NCBI GenBank assembly: GCA_003255025.1 | Contig: QANY01004982.1 | Coordinates: 434,591 to 498,590, forward strand | Source of the DNA: Datisca glomerata | Lineage: Eukaryota > Streptophyta > Magnoliopsida > Cucurbitales > Datiscaceae | Length of the DNA: 64,000 nucleotides | Direction of reading: 5' to 3' | In this document: in pieces, positions 45,531 to 57,660 of the stretch | Position numbering within the stretch: position 1 is the first letter of the stretch | Layout of the letters: each line of letters starts with the position of its first letter | The notes under the pieces: model-generated | The model's database searches: none | What the model was told of the DNA's origin: nothing | Seen by the model: only the letters and a program-made list of their open reading frames with translations | Program-made: the position numbers and the translations under genes

Positions 45531-45553
45531 ATTACCCCATACCAAACATGCCC

Positions 45554-46729
45554 TAAGAGATATATACAAATCACTGTGAAAGGAAAGGAACATGTGCTCT
45601 GAAAGTACAAACAAAAATCCCGCCTTAACAATTATTTATTATTTTCTAAGTCTCTCGTGCTTGGCTCATAATGCTAATAACTTACTCATAATCTATCATG
45701 AAAATATTGAAATCCATAATAAGAATTTAGACATGCAGAAAATATGAACCTATGAAAAACTAGAACATATGAAATCCAGGGGTAGAACAATATGCACACA
45801 AAAGTAAAAAAATCTGTTTATGAGGTTTTTAGTAAAGTGAAACATTTTATTAGGAGTATACGAGTAAAGTAGAAGCAGGCGAATTAGCAACATTCAAAAG
45901 CATTAGCCGCATAGTCTAAGAAGTTAAATTTAGGCAGTTCACATCACGAACTAGTTAAATTTGGGCATTCCTTCTTTAGCTTCGATTTCTTCTGTTAAAA
46001 GGGAATCGGGAAAGATGGAATAGGAAGGCATGTTTCCAAAACAAACAAGATACGGGTTAAGAAGGGAAAGTTATTAAAGTTAGATTAGATTGGAATGGGT
46101 ATAGGATACATGTATTGATGTACTAGATCTGTTAATGCTCTCAGGTTGATGCGATAGATTCCACCAGTTGATCGAAAACTTGATTATTATTATATTGATC
46201 AGTCCAGCATGGATTGAAATAGAACATGAATGATCGATTTTTAAACTAGATCTTAAATAAATGCACAGATCATTAAAAACAGTCAAAAAAGCTGAAAAAA
46301 GCTTGGTTGATGTGAATAAATTAGTAAGCCTAATTCAACCAGCTATGGTAATTTGGTCATTTTTATAAAGCAAAAAAAATTGACTTTCATTTACATAACC
46401 TCACCATTAAAACTTTTTTTTTTTGCATTTTTCATTCAATTTTATATATTTTACCATGACAATGTTTTTAACGAGACTAGCCAACAAGGGTCTTTATATT
46501 TTGTACTTTTTCTTTAGTTTTCAACCAGTAAAAAATTAAAAAAAAATATTAGCATGTGATGTTCCTTCCCATTCTAATTTTTTTTTATTTTTTTCTTATT
46601 TAATAATATTTATCTAACTACTCGACTTTCTAGTAGTTAGTCTTGTTTTTTCTATTGTATATTTTCCATACAACCCATTTCAGCATAACATTTGAAGGGG
46701 GGTTTGTTTTGATGTAATATAGGGATGAC
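45554..46729. other. Intergenic AT-rich segment
   Basis: No ORF with recognisable content, no repeat structure beyond poly-A/T runs. Confidence 0.5.
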
Positions 46730-46985
46730 AAGAAAGGGGCTCGGGCCATCCGCTCCATAACGGACCGACATGGTTCAGACACACATCGGCCCATGACTGG
46801 TACGAAATTGTACAATGCTAGTAGTCTTGGTCTGGCATATTACCCCAAGCTTGTTATGGCCCTGTGGTTTATGGCGTGCTAGGCCTTGCAGATCCAGTCT
46901 CTCTAGGCCACTCTCGCATAAGCCAGTCTTAAGTCCCACACGCTGTGCCGCATCATGCCGACCCTACGGCCTACACAGCATGTTT
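46730..46985. other. GC-rich island of unknown origin
   Basis: A ~250-bp stretch, clearly GC-richer than its AT-rich neighbourhood, with repeated GGCCC/GGGCC words (GGGGCTCGGGCC, CGGCCCATGAC, GGCGTGCTAGGCC). It may be part of a decayed repeat; no coding frame supported. Confidence 0.35.
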
Positions 46986-47186
46986 GAAAAAACAAATTGA
47001 GATGACCTCTGATAACGTGAAACCTTTCAAAATTGAACATCACAGTACGCGAATGTTATACTCATTTTGTCCCTGGTTTATACTTCCAGCTAAAAGGATA
47101 GTAGGAATTTTTAATATTTATTTTTATACCTTTAAGAATTATACTTTCTAGTTCTACAAATGTTTGTTTACTATTTTTTTCAAATA

Positions 47187-47673
47187 TCTACTATGTGTAG
47201 TCTATAGTGTGTGTATATATAAGAGAGTAAGAAGGGAGAAATATTTAAATAATTGCCGCACTACTTATAGAATTCGTTAACCATCCTTCATAAATGCTAA
47301 TATTATATATTAACAAATTTTAAATTCAATCTTTACTAATTAATTGTATTATCCAAATTCAAATATAGTAACATGTATGAAAACGAAAAAAGCACATAAA
47401 AAACGTCCATGATGAATCAAATGGAAATTTATTAGTTAAAACATACAATTAGATAAAATAGAGTTTGAAGCAGTTATGTAAGTATTTGCACGAAATCTGA
47501 TATTACATTAATAGAATTTTATTGTACATTTTTCATCTTTTCATTGTTTAATTTATACGCACGTAACAACATATCTTTTATGAATTAATATATTAAAAAT
47601 ATTATTTGAACAAATATCTAATATCATAATTTAATATATTTATTTGCACGTGCATCACGTGCAAATAAACAAG
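47187..47673 (+). mobile_element. Candidate non-autonomous Helitron
   Basis: The segment starts with TC after an A (A|TCTACTATG), and near the right end has a perfect 12-bp stem (TATTTGCACGTG, loop CAT, CACGTGCAAATA; 47641-47667) 6 bp before CAAG|T. Helitrons insert between A and T, start TC, and end with a hairpin plus CTRR; here the end would be CAAG, one base off. 487 bp, no coding region. Confidence 0.4.
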
Positions 47674-49200
47674 TTAATTAATTTCAAATAGGCAAATCAT
47701 TTCCACCAACATAAAAATGTATTAGATAAAAAGGCACAACTTTGACAGAGAATGAAAAAAAAAATTTAACACGACGTTTCTAAAATTTGTCGTAGGTTGC
47801 AAACATACTATCAAGATATTCTACTTTTCATATATCTTATGTCAACTCATTCACAGAACAGTTTTAATTTCAAATTTTCAGTAATTTAACATGATCTTAA
47901 ACAAAACAACTCAATTTTTTTTTATAAAAAATAAGCAACAATATAAATGCTAGGTCACATGGTGCGTGCTCTAAAATTAGAGCACGTTCCATTGGATAGA
48001 TCTTTTCGAAACAAATTGAACCAAACAAAACTGAGACGAGACATGTTAGACATTAGCTGCTCGCCTATTAAATGAGTTGTTGGATAGATCTCACCCTTAA
48101 ATTCTAAGGGTGAATGGTTTATTAAGCGATTACAATGTGTTTTCGATGCTAAGTTCACACACATTCATAATTTTTTAACTGATGATAGAATTTGTGACTT
48201 TTCCAAAAGTAGTTCGCTTTTATGAAGTGCAGTTCTAAACCATTTTTTTGAATAAAAATCTATATTATTTTGTATAGATTATACCAATATCCTCTCTATT
48301 CTATTATTACACGATTATTTTTTATGTTTCAAAACCTAATGAAACATTCTATATCTTTCACTTTTGCTTAGAGGACAGGTTTCTTCGTAAACAGTGGCAA
48401 AAACAACACAAAAAGATATCGTTTTTAGGAAAGATTGGTGTGTATGGTTTTCTTTTTTGGGAAAGAATTTTGGCTTATAAGAGGGAAAAATTGTGACGTG
48501 TAAGATAAGTAATATGTATAATCAATTCATTTGTTCTTTAAGGCTTTAAGTAAACTGTAATTTTTTAAATGAATTGAAGACTTGAAGGGGATAAAAACAA
48601 ATTATCTAAATTATTTAGGGGGTAAATATTATTTTTTTATTTTGTGTAGATATGTACTGGGTAAAAATTAAAAATTCATAAAATTAAGAGAACGATTGCC
48701 CCACTTTCGATGAAGGTAGTCTCGCCCTTGTAAGTCATTATTCTTTGTCATATTCTATAATTTATTTGCTTATAAGCTATAACTTTTATATTTCAAATAT
48801 TTGAAAATGTATCTAAATTATTTTTTTTATTTAAATGAATGATAAAAAAATAACGAGACATTAATAGGATTAATGTTCTTTTGATCTTTCATGAGAATTA
48901 TATGTAATTATTATTTAAAGAATATATGACATAAAATTGTTTTTTTAGCTGAATATATATATATATATATAATTATTTAACCAAATTTTTTTTAAAACGA
49001 ATGCCAACAACAAGTATATTAAAAATTTCGTTTACGGGGTCAATTTTGATTTCTCGTGAAGCAAAGTGACCACGTAAGTAGAAGGATATTTTGGTAAATC
49101 TAGCCGAATCTTCGATGCAATCTGACTTATAAGCTTAGGAGGAAGATGTTCAATAGACTTCAATCTCCATTATAATTGGTCGCTCTAGCTCTCTGTTTCT
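47674..49200. other. Intergenic region upstream of DCP1
   Basis: AT-rich; includes an (AT)n run at about 48953-48972 and a palindromic GTGCTCTAAAATTAGAGCAC at 47966. The DCP1 promoter must lie in its right part; no convincing TATA box. A CT-rich leader (49180-49210) probably belongs to the DCP1 5' UTR. Confidence 0.45.
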
Positions 49201-49261
49201 CTCTGCGAGAATCCCCCAAAACTCTAGGGATTTGCGTTTATCCAGGCACGAACTAATTAAA

Positions 49262-52200
49262 ATGTCACAGAATGGGAAATTGATGCCAAATCTTGACCAG
49301 CAGAGCACTAAGCTTCTAAATCTCACTGTTCTTCAGCGAATTGACCCATTCATTGAGGAAATTCTCATCACTGCAGCTCATGTTACCTTCTATGAGTTCA
49401 ACATTGATCTCAGCCAATGGGTCCGACACTCCTTCATTTTCTTTCTCTTTGATATTACAGATTATTGAGCTCTTTTTTGTGCTTTTTGCATTGTTTATTC
49501 AATTTTCGGTTCATTTGCAGAGTCGCAAGGACGTGGAGGGATCGCTCTTCGTTGTCAAGAGGTCAGTTTTTTTTTTTTTATGTATTTTGAGTCTCTGGAA
49601 ATCTGGGGTTTGGTTTGAAGTTTTCATTGCGGTGTGTATGATAAAAACAATTACAAGAGATACTGAAGTAACTCGGGTGGCGGGTTCATTTCCAGGAACA
49701 CACAACCAAGGTTTCAGTTTATCGTGATGAACCGGCGGAATACGGGTCAGTGCATTTTTATTTCCCCTGTCCTGTGGGATCTGTAGCTGTGCTTTTGATT
49801 TTTCGTATATATGTAATTTCTAGCTGGAACTTCTATTGGCTTAAGATGCTACTCGTCCATCTTTCTTTTCCGTTAGGAATAGACTAGCCCCGCCCTTTGA
49901 ATAACCGTGAGATTCATTAATTTTTTTATTGCATTCATGTTAATGAGTTTTGGTCCATCTTGGAAATGTGCTCATAGATACTAAGTTATTTTTTCTTGTT
50001 TCTTTTTGTGCCAGTATATATTTTAAGGAAAAACTTATATTTCCTTAAACGGGTGTTAGGATCATGGGCTTCTTATATTCAAGGTTCAATTTTGGAACTC
50101 TTAGTAATCGACATGGACTTATGCACACTTCCCCTCGCTATAAGTTTAAGTGCCTTCTCATGTCTATGTCCCTGCATTTCTTTTGATAAGTTTAGTAGAA
50201 TTCTCATTCCGAACTTCCTGAAATTCTGAAAACATACATCTATTTTTATGCATATTTATATCTATTAAGTGAAAAACTATTTGATATTGTTTTTAAAAAC
50301 TACTTACTTCTTGGATTCTCTACCCATTGGCAGTGGAATTACAAGTGTTTTATTGTTTCATCCCAAATATTTTGATATCCAGACTAGGAGTGGAGTTGAT
50401 ATGGTCTCCCAAATTGATTATTAGTGTTATCGTTGCTGTTTGCTTTCAACTGATTAAAGATTGGAGATGGTACATGCTTATTATTTTGAATTGAAATTTT
50501 CACTGTGAGGGTATGAACAGATAATTTGGTGGAGAATCTCTTGGGAGATTTTGAGTATGAAGTCCAGGTTCCATATTTATTATATCGAAATGCAGCCCAA
50601 GAGGTTAATGGTATTTGGTTCTACAATGCTCGTGAATGTGAGGAGGTTGCTAATCTTTTTAGCAGGTATTTTTGTTTTTCCTGCAGTCAGAGATAAGATT
50701 AGCAGCTGTTAATCCTAGGTATTTTTTGGCATTCTATGCTTCACATGAAGCAATCTCATGATCAGTAATAGTCACATATATGATATTTTTGTATAACTTC
50801 AGGGTCGTTGTAGAGCTGTGGTATTCTTCAAATGCTCAGCACGATTCAGTTTTATTTGTCTTTGAGTTCAACAGAGACAGTTTTAAGTTTTGTCAGTGAC
50901 ACACGTTTAGTTTCTCAAATTACTGAGCTCGTAGGTCATCAGGTTTTCAGAGATTGTTTACTTGGAGGTCAAAGTAAAATCTATAAGTTATCTCTAATTA
51001 ATCGGTAGTTTGGGATATTCTTTCAATAGTAGCTTCAATATTAGCTACTAAACACTTGCTTTTTTCCAGGATACTTGGTGCATACTCCAAGGTGCCTCAA
51101 AAATCAAAGCTATCAACAATAAAAAGGTAAATATCAGTTCGTACAAAATCCCAGCAGGTTTCATCAAACTTTAAACTTATTACTCCCGATGATTACTTCA
51201 CTTGTTACTTCCAAATGGTTAGTTCCTCTGCGTGGGATTATAAACAGGGCGAGGCTAGAATTGTTTTGAAAGGGGGGAAAAATATAATAATAACAGCAAT
51301 AGTAATAATAAATAAAATTCGATAATGTTTATACAAAGATATTGAAAAAAAAAACTACAATGAAAATATAAATTGAAGTGTAATCCAACAATACCATATT
51401 GTAGTTATAAAATTGTTAAATACCTACACAATATCATTCATCCTCTCATATTATATATCTCTTCAATTTTGTTTTGTTTATTTGACTCAAAATTGTTTTG
51501 TTTTCATCAAACCTGTTGTGTAACAAATAAAGATATCATCTAGAAATTTTAGGATTCGATGCTATAACATTTATACATATTGAATATATAATTCTCAATG
51601 TACTGAAGAACAAATAATCAATATTGATATCACATTATGCATTTATTTTCATAGTTTATAATTAAAAGATATTATGTCATTAAAATTAGTCATAACAATG
51701 AGATTAGAGGGGCAAAATGAGAACAAGGTGATACTTCAAAAATCTTAAGGGGGGCAAGTACATAATTTATATGTAATTTTAATATTTTGTTAGTGGTTTA
51801 TTAAGCAAAAATTCAAAGCAAAAGGGGGCAATGCCCCCCTTATGCTTATTCTGGCCTCGCCTCGCCCTTGATTTTATAAAGGTCTTCACATCAATGCCTT
51901 TTCCAATCTGTATCCTGGATGTTTTATTGTTATGCCAATTTCGCAGTTATCTACAACCTATCTGTTTGGTTTCTCTCCACGTCAGAATGATCTTTAATAA
52001 CGGAGTGAAAGAGTGAGGACATATCTTACAATTATACGATCAGAGGGTTTATTTTAGAGTGTTGATCCGACAGGAAAATGCATCCGTAACTTTATCACCC
52101 CCTATCGATACATAGTTCCATAAGTCTTAAGCATAAGTGAAGGTTCCAATCACCTTTCATCACATTCTGAGGAGAGTGAATTCCTGGGAGATACATCACA

Positions 52201-55200
52201 TGCATTGGAGCCACCAGTGGTCAAACCACATGATAAGAAACTCTCCTTTTACGTTGGAGACGATCTTTAATCTCATTTTCCTTCACATCCTCAAAGGCCA
52301 AAGACTTGGAGCACATTGAATATATGTAAGCTGTATTTTGTGCCAAAGCAAGAGGAGTCTCCAGGGGTTCCTCATGGAGAAAAAGTCCATGTTTATTTCC
52401 ACTTCGTAGGGCCTACTTACATTACCTATCTAAAGATGTCCAAACGCAAGCTATTAATTTGAGTTTATGAATAGTTTGCAGTCGAATCAAACTTTTGGAA
52501 CTCCATTATTTGTAATGATGTACATGTCTGTACAAACCTCAAATTTGGGAAATTAGACTTGATATCAAGACTTCTAGTCCCAAATGTGAATGCGAATTTC
52601 AACTTAAACTTCATTTCTGATTAGGGGTCCATCATGCCAAAAGTTTTGGAACCTGGATATACCCTAAATACTGGAAATGGCCTCCCCAGTTGCAATATTT
52701 CATATCAGATATTATATATATATTATAATACTTATTTAATCAATGATGAGTATTTTGACAGTAACTTGTCCTCACTCTGAGAGTTAACTTGAAGTGAAAA
52801 TTAGTTGTACTATGTATTTCGTGAAGTTCCATTTTCCTCACCCTCCTCCTTCTATCTTTTGCATTCTCCATACCCCTCCTCAATAAATCTCGTTTATCCT
52901 ACTTAGTACGTATCATTGAGCTTTTCTCACTACCTACTGATTAGCCATGTTTTAGCAACACGGGAACTATTGTTTGTCATTCAACTTTTCTACGTTTAAC
53001 GTGTACTTCTTTTCTTATAAGATTAGTAACTTATCATAACAAGTGAAGCACTTTGAATGCAGTGAATTTGAGGAACTGGAAGCCGTCCCTTCTATGGCAG
53101 TAATGGATGGCCCTCTAGAGCCATCATCATCAACTTCATCCAATGTCGCAGATGTTCCTGATGATCCTTCATTTGTAAATTTCTTCAGTGTATGTACTCT
53201 TATCCTTCAATCAACAAAATGTAGAATTATTTCATAGGGTCAATCATGTTATGCTACGCGTAGAAGAGTTCCTTTCTTTGGAAAACCTTGTATAGAAAAT
53301 AGTTCGTATGCAAAATGCATCTTCGGTTGGTTGGATAGTGGGATCGTGTAATAATCTAATGAGTCCCACAACCGCTTATTTATGGCTTGGCATATGGGCT
53401 TAAATGGGCACCCTCCCCCCACAAGCCGTTTTCAAGGGTGAGTTCTACCCAGTGTGTCGTAACAATTGGCATCAGAGCAGGCCATCCCCTAGGCTAATCG
53501 TGAGATTGGGACTAGGGGTGTTCACAGTTCTGTTCGGTCGGTTTTTTGGTAAAAAATCAAACCGAACTGAAACTTCGGTTCGGCAATAAAACTGAACCGA
53601 ACCATGATTTCTTTCGGTATTTTATTAATTAAAAAATTATTTTTAAATGATATTATTGAAAAAAAATATAAAATCAAAGTTTCGGTTCGGTTTGATATGA
53701 AATTATATATAAAAAAATAACGTGAATTTAATGTTTCGGTTCGGTTCGGTTCGAAAACTATCAAAAAAATTTGAACCGAACCGGTCATTTTCAGTTCGGT
53801 AAAATATTTTTCACCCCTAATTGGCACCTACCCGGGACGGCCCTCGTCACAGATTGGGCGACTTGGAGGTATAAAGTCTTGCTAGGAAGATTGGGCTGCC
53901 GTGGATCTTGGGTTCAAGGGGGTGGAATGTAGCGATCTAATTGAGTCGCACATCGCTTAGTTAAGGCTTGGCATGTGGGCTTTTAAGCACTTGGGCATCC
54001 TCCCCTTGCAAGCCATGAAGCCGGTTTTCAAGGGTGAGAGCTCTATCCAATGTGTTCGTAACATTCTGGATTTGTCTTTATTTTCTGGGAAAAAAATGCT
54101 TCCTCAGAACATGGTCATCCATATATACATATTTTTCTGAAACATTCTAAATGTAATTTATTGTCTGTCTATGTTTCTGCTCCTATTTACTTACCCTTGA
54201 AAAGTCCGAGGTTTATATATCACTTAAACTGCAGGCAGCTATGACGATAGGAAATGCTTCAAATGCAGCAAAGCCTGTACAACCATACCAGCCGGCTGCA
54301 ATAATCCCTCCTCGTCCAGTCAGTACTGCTACTCCATCAATTCCATCATTACAGATTCCATCTGCTCCATTGTCATCTACAACACCTTTGCCCCTCCTTG
54401 ATTCTGCTGATTCTGGCAGCAACGGTCATAGGACAACTAATCTTATTAAACCATCTTCGTTTTTTACTCCTTCCCAATCTGTGATGATGGCACCCGCTAC
54501 CTCTTCATCCTTGCCAACTGCTCCTCCACTTCAACCTGCAGCGAATCTACAGCGTCCATATGGTGCTCCAGTGCTACAACCATTTCCACCACCTACTCCA
54601 CTATCCCTCACTCCTGCTTCTGTACTTGCACCTAACTATGGATCAGTTATCACCAGAGACAAGGTTCGAGATGCACTGCTGATTTTAGTTCAGGTTTGTT
54701 TCTCCAGTTACTGAATTGTTGAAGGCTGTTTTATAAGCTATAAACTCTTCTTTGACCGTGTTTAGATATTAGATTAGGATCTTATGATTGATCCAAAGTT
54801 TTCACACAAACTCAATAGCATCTATTGCTGACATTAACTTTATTACAAATTCTTGATATTCTTGTTTGTGAACTTAAATCACTAGTTTTTCTTTAATGGA
54901 AGCACGATGACATGCCTTGCTTTTCAGTTTCAATCCAAGTATCATGAAAGCTTTGTCGTATGTAGTTGTCCGGTACTTGAGGTAGGTAAAGAACATGAAA
55001 TCATTTTCTGGCTTGAAACTTACAAGCGTACTGCTTCAATCTTAAAATTAGAATTCCTGGGCGGTTTTGAATCAGAAATTATGTATGACGTTACACTTCA
55101 GAGATTAAGCTCGTAGAATTGATATGAAAAGAATAGACTTTAATTTTATTCTTCAATGGCTATATTATGAACTGAGACATTAGCAGAAATGATAAAACTA

Positions 55201-55502
55201 ATATAAGATCTTGACAATTTTATTCTATCCTTTATCTTTTGAGATGTTCAAGAAGAGTTGGTTTCTTACATAAGTTATAGATGACTGACTTTCTTCATAG
55301 CTTCTGATTATTATTCAATGTCATCTGCTTTTCTTATGTTTTTCTACTCATTGACTTTGTTATTGGCGTGCTGTGTACTTTTTGCTCTTTCGCTTCCTTA
55401 CCATTTTATTAATCAGAATCTGATCAGCATTTCATATGTTGATAGGACAACCAATTTGTGGAAATGGTTTATCAAGCTCTTCAGAATGCACATCAGTCAT
55501 GA
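49262..55502 (+). CDS. DCP1: mRNA-decapping enzyme subunit DCP1 (eight coding exons)
   Basis: DCP1 activates the decapping enzyme DCP2 in cytoplasmic P-bodies, triggering 5'-3' mRNA decay. Exons: 49262-49420, 49521-49561, 49696-49745, 50521-50665, 51070-51126, 53063-53189, 54235-54693, 55446-55502. All introns are GT-AG and phases match, giving 364 codons, close to the ~367 of Arabidopsis DCP1. The EVH1/PH-like fold is residues ~10-140 (NLTVLQRIDPFIEEILITAA, SRKDVEGSLFVVKR, YLLYRNAAQEVNGIWFY). Next come the conserved FEELEAVPSMAVMDGPLEPS, a Pro/Ser-rich linker in exon 7 with VLQPFPPPTPLS, and the C-terminal trimerisation helix (VITRDKVRDALLILVQDNQF to NAHQS). The ATG gives MSQNGKLMPNLDQQSTKLLN, as in the family. 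No disabling change seen. Introns 5 and 6 hold transposon insertions. Confidence 0.96.
51246..51868. mobile_element. Inverted-end element in DCP1 intron 5
   Basis: Perfect 10-bp terminal inverted repeats AGGGCGAGGC (51246-51255) and GCCTCGCCCT (51859-51868), with partly matching sequence further in (AGAAT, G-runs). Length 623 bp, AT-rich, non-coding, so it is probably a MITE. Near the right end is a palindromic GGGGGCAATGCCCCC. The flanks carry similar words (GATTATAAA left, GATTTTATAAA right) but not a clean target duplication. Confidence 0.5.
53347..54063 (+). mobile_element. TRIM element in DCP1 intron 6
   Basis: Two ~120-136-bp direct repeats (53347-53464 and 53928-54063) each start TGTA-ATCTAATTGAGTC and end GTAACA; they also share GGCTTGGCAT(A/G)TGGGCTT and GTTTTCAAGGGTGAG. 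After the first lies TGGCATCAGAGC (53467-53478), a Met-tRNA primer-binding site, and before the second a polypurine tract CAAGGGGGTGGA (53915-53926). No coding region: a terminal-repeat retrotransposon in miniature, as often found in plant introns. Flanking target duplication not clear. Confidence 0.85.
53513..53819. mobile_element. hAT-type MITE nested in the TRIM
   Basis: Ends TAGGGGTG (53513-53520) and CACCCCTA (53812-53819), perfect 8-bp terminal inverted repeats, flanked by ATTGGGAC (53505-53512) and ATTGGCAC (53820-53827), an 8-bp target duplication with one mismatch. 307 bp, full of CGGTTCGGTT and GAACCGAACC repeats. 8-bp duplications and these ends indicate the hAT superfamily. Confidence 0.8.
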
Positions 55503-56334
55503 TGAATTGGAAGAGGCAGTCCAATCTACTTGCTGATTTAAACCCAAGTGATCAAATGCATGACAAAGATTTTGATTTACTATGGTTTTAAGGTAAAATA
55601 GGGAGAAAAGAGAACAGATTGACTGAAAAGGTGTGTTTCGTTTGTATAGCGTCTTACTTAGTCCGCACTTATCGCACAGTTAGTCGTATATAATCATCTG
55701 TTTCCAATGATTTATGAAATTGATTTGAATATGACAGCATGCATTACTTCATATCATGTTTTCAGCTTTTATTCGTTTGAAATTTTGAAGGACAAACTCC
55801 ATCCTCCCCTTCAGAGTGTCTACTTAATCCTCGTATTCGTGGATAATGTAATATTGGCATGGACTTAATCACAATGAAATCCCCTGTTGATATCTTGGTT
55901 GATTTTTGCTTCAATCTGCCCGGATTGCCTTTTTCCTTGTGAAATACTCGTACATTCTTGAGACTAAAGTTTGAGTGGTCTTCTCCGGCAAAGGAAAATT
56001 CCAAAATTTCAAAAAAAAAAAAATTCTATATAAGCGGTACTCTTGAGTATGTCGGAACAAATCACCTCCTGGTTCTACTTGAACATGAGATGATATGTTA
56101 ATTAGGTTTGAGTCGGCTAAATTTGACCAACATGAATATGTATATATGTGTATTTTGAAATCAATATCGACCACTACTATTTTTATTTAACGGCTTCAGA
56201 TCCTGCATGATTCTATCATATTTGTCCCAATAAGAAAGGTCACTGACCCTGGTTGCATGTGTTATCGTTGCATTGAACACGATAGCATGCATAACACTAC
56301 TCATCGAATCAAACCTTCCAATCACATGATCATC
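55503..56334. other. DCP1 3' UTR and intergenic spacer
   Basis: No further coding exon. The 3' UTR of DCP1 must lie in the left part; a canonical AATAAA is not evident. The rest is AT-rich, with a poly-A run at 56011-56022. Confidence 0.5.
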
Positions 56335-56666
56335 CGAACAGTCACAATTCTGTCTTATACATGACAAAATTTGGAACGAAGAATTAATCGAATGAGTCAT
56401 TAAATCATTTTGACAGTTGTAAAAGGGATCTCAAAGAGAAATATTCCCTTGAAATGGCAAGATTGATATCTTATCATTCCTCAAGGCTTGCAACGGAAAT
56501 GAGGGTTTATCTTAGTTATCATTTTCTTGTATAAAGACAAGGATGTATATCTCTGAAATCAATCGAAGACAAACTCAATAATTCGTTTGGCTCATTCTCT
56601 CTCTATTAAATTACTGTTATTATTCTCTTTATCGTAGATTTTTCTTTTCTAGAGAAATCATTTACA
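56335..56666 (+). mobile_element. 5' LTR of Tat/Retand-like copy B
   Basis: Starts CGAACAGTCACAATTCTG (TG mutated to CG; the 3' copy has TGAACAGTC) and ends ATTTACA just before TTTTAGTACTTTCATTGAGAG. 332 bp. A TATA-like CTTGTATAAAGAC is at about 56524. Confidence 0.7.
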
Positions 56667-56789
56667 TTTTAGTACTTTCATTGAGAGTGAGACTCAAGAA
56701 ATCCCTTTCAAAATGTCCAGAATCAGATCAAACGCTACCATCAACGAGTGAAACGTAAATGATCGTGTTGATTAACCTACACCACCAGC

Positions 56790-57660
56790 AAAGATGCTCC
56801 AAACCATTCTGACAGGGATGCAAGAGATGGAATGTCGTAAGAGTGAAACGCTGCGCAACATGTGGCAGATGGTCTAAGCAAATCAACGTACTGCAACGGG
56901 ATATAGAGAAAACGCGTGCAAAAGTTAGTCAACAGACAAACAATGAAGAATGGGAAAACCTTTCAAAACAAGACGGACAAGATGCCAACGGACAAATCCT
57001 AAGACTAGTAGGAATGTGCAGCAAGAGGATGGGTAATCTAATCTCGTGACCATATGAAGGAAACGACGGGAGAAACTTGTTCACCGAAAGTCATAACGAA
57101 AAAGACGGTAGAAGAGATGTTGGAGAAGAAGATGATGAAGATGAGGAAACTGAAGAGTACGGGAAAGGCGGACCTGGTATCACTTACCCGTTCCTCGTTA
57201 AGTCAAAAAAATTTGGTCGCCCCAATTCCCAAGAAATTTGTGGTGCCCAAGTTCAAATAATATGAAGGGAAATCCGATCCAGTAGACCACCTCAGGTGAT
57301 TCAAACAATTGATGGCGATGTACAAACACGAAGATGAGCTAATATGCAGAATGTTTCTCACCGTCTGGACGGGAACGCCTTGAAATGATACCATTCAATC
57401 TCTTCTCATTCAGTCACTAACTTCACCATCATGTCCTCGGTCTTCCTAGAACAGTACTCCACGTAGCATTCAAGGATGGAATGGCAAAAGTAGAAAGTTG
57501 TGGCAATCGAGTGGCAAGACTAGCTTTCAGACGAGGGTTGGACCCAAATTCTCCCCTCTTTGAAGATTTTTCAAAGGTGAAACCGCTATCAATGGCAGAA
57601 ACGTTCCAACGAGCACAAAATTATATCACGTTGGAGAAGGAATAGAGAAGCTTGATAAAG
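56790..57660 (+). pseudogene. Gag of Tat/Retand-like copy B, broken
   Basis: Reads KMLQTILTGMQEMECRKSET at 56.79 kb, then ETCSPKVITKKTVEEMLEKK, MMKMRKLKSTGKADLV and LVAPIPKKFVVPKFK (57060-57260), then GLDPNSPLFEDFSKVKPLSM-like residues near 57530-57600, the same sequence of motifs as gag of copy A. Frameshifts near 57260 and 57400 break it. Confidence 0.7.

Larger units (their letters stand above)
39917..45553 (-). mobile_element. PIF/Harbinger transposon, full-length but inactive
   Basis: The right end read inward is GGGCATGTTTGGTAT and the left end GGGACGTTTGGTAT, matching termini with one gap, typical of plant Harbinger elements (GGGCATGTTTGG). Inside on the minus strand are the two expected genes: a DDE transposase (43.5-42.5 kb) and a Myb/SANT-like partner (42.3-40.9 kb). 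3-bp target duplications are expected; TAA follows the right end (45554-45556), but AAT precedes the left end (39914-39916), so no perfect duplication is seen. Confidence 0.7.

Noticed and set aside
49341..49727. 128-codon plus-strand ORF
   Set aside because: It reads through DCP1 exon 1-3 and their introns in another frame.
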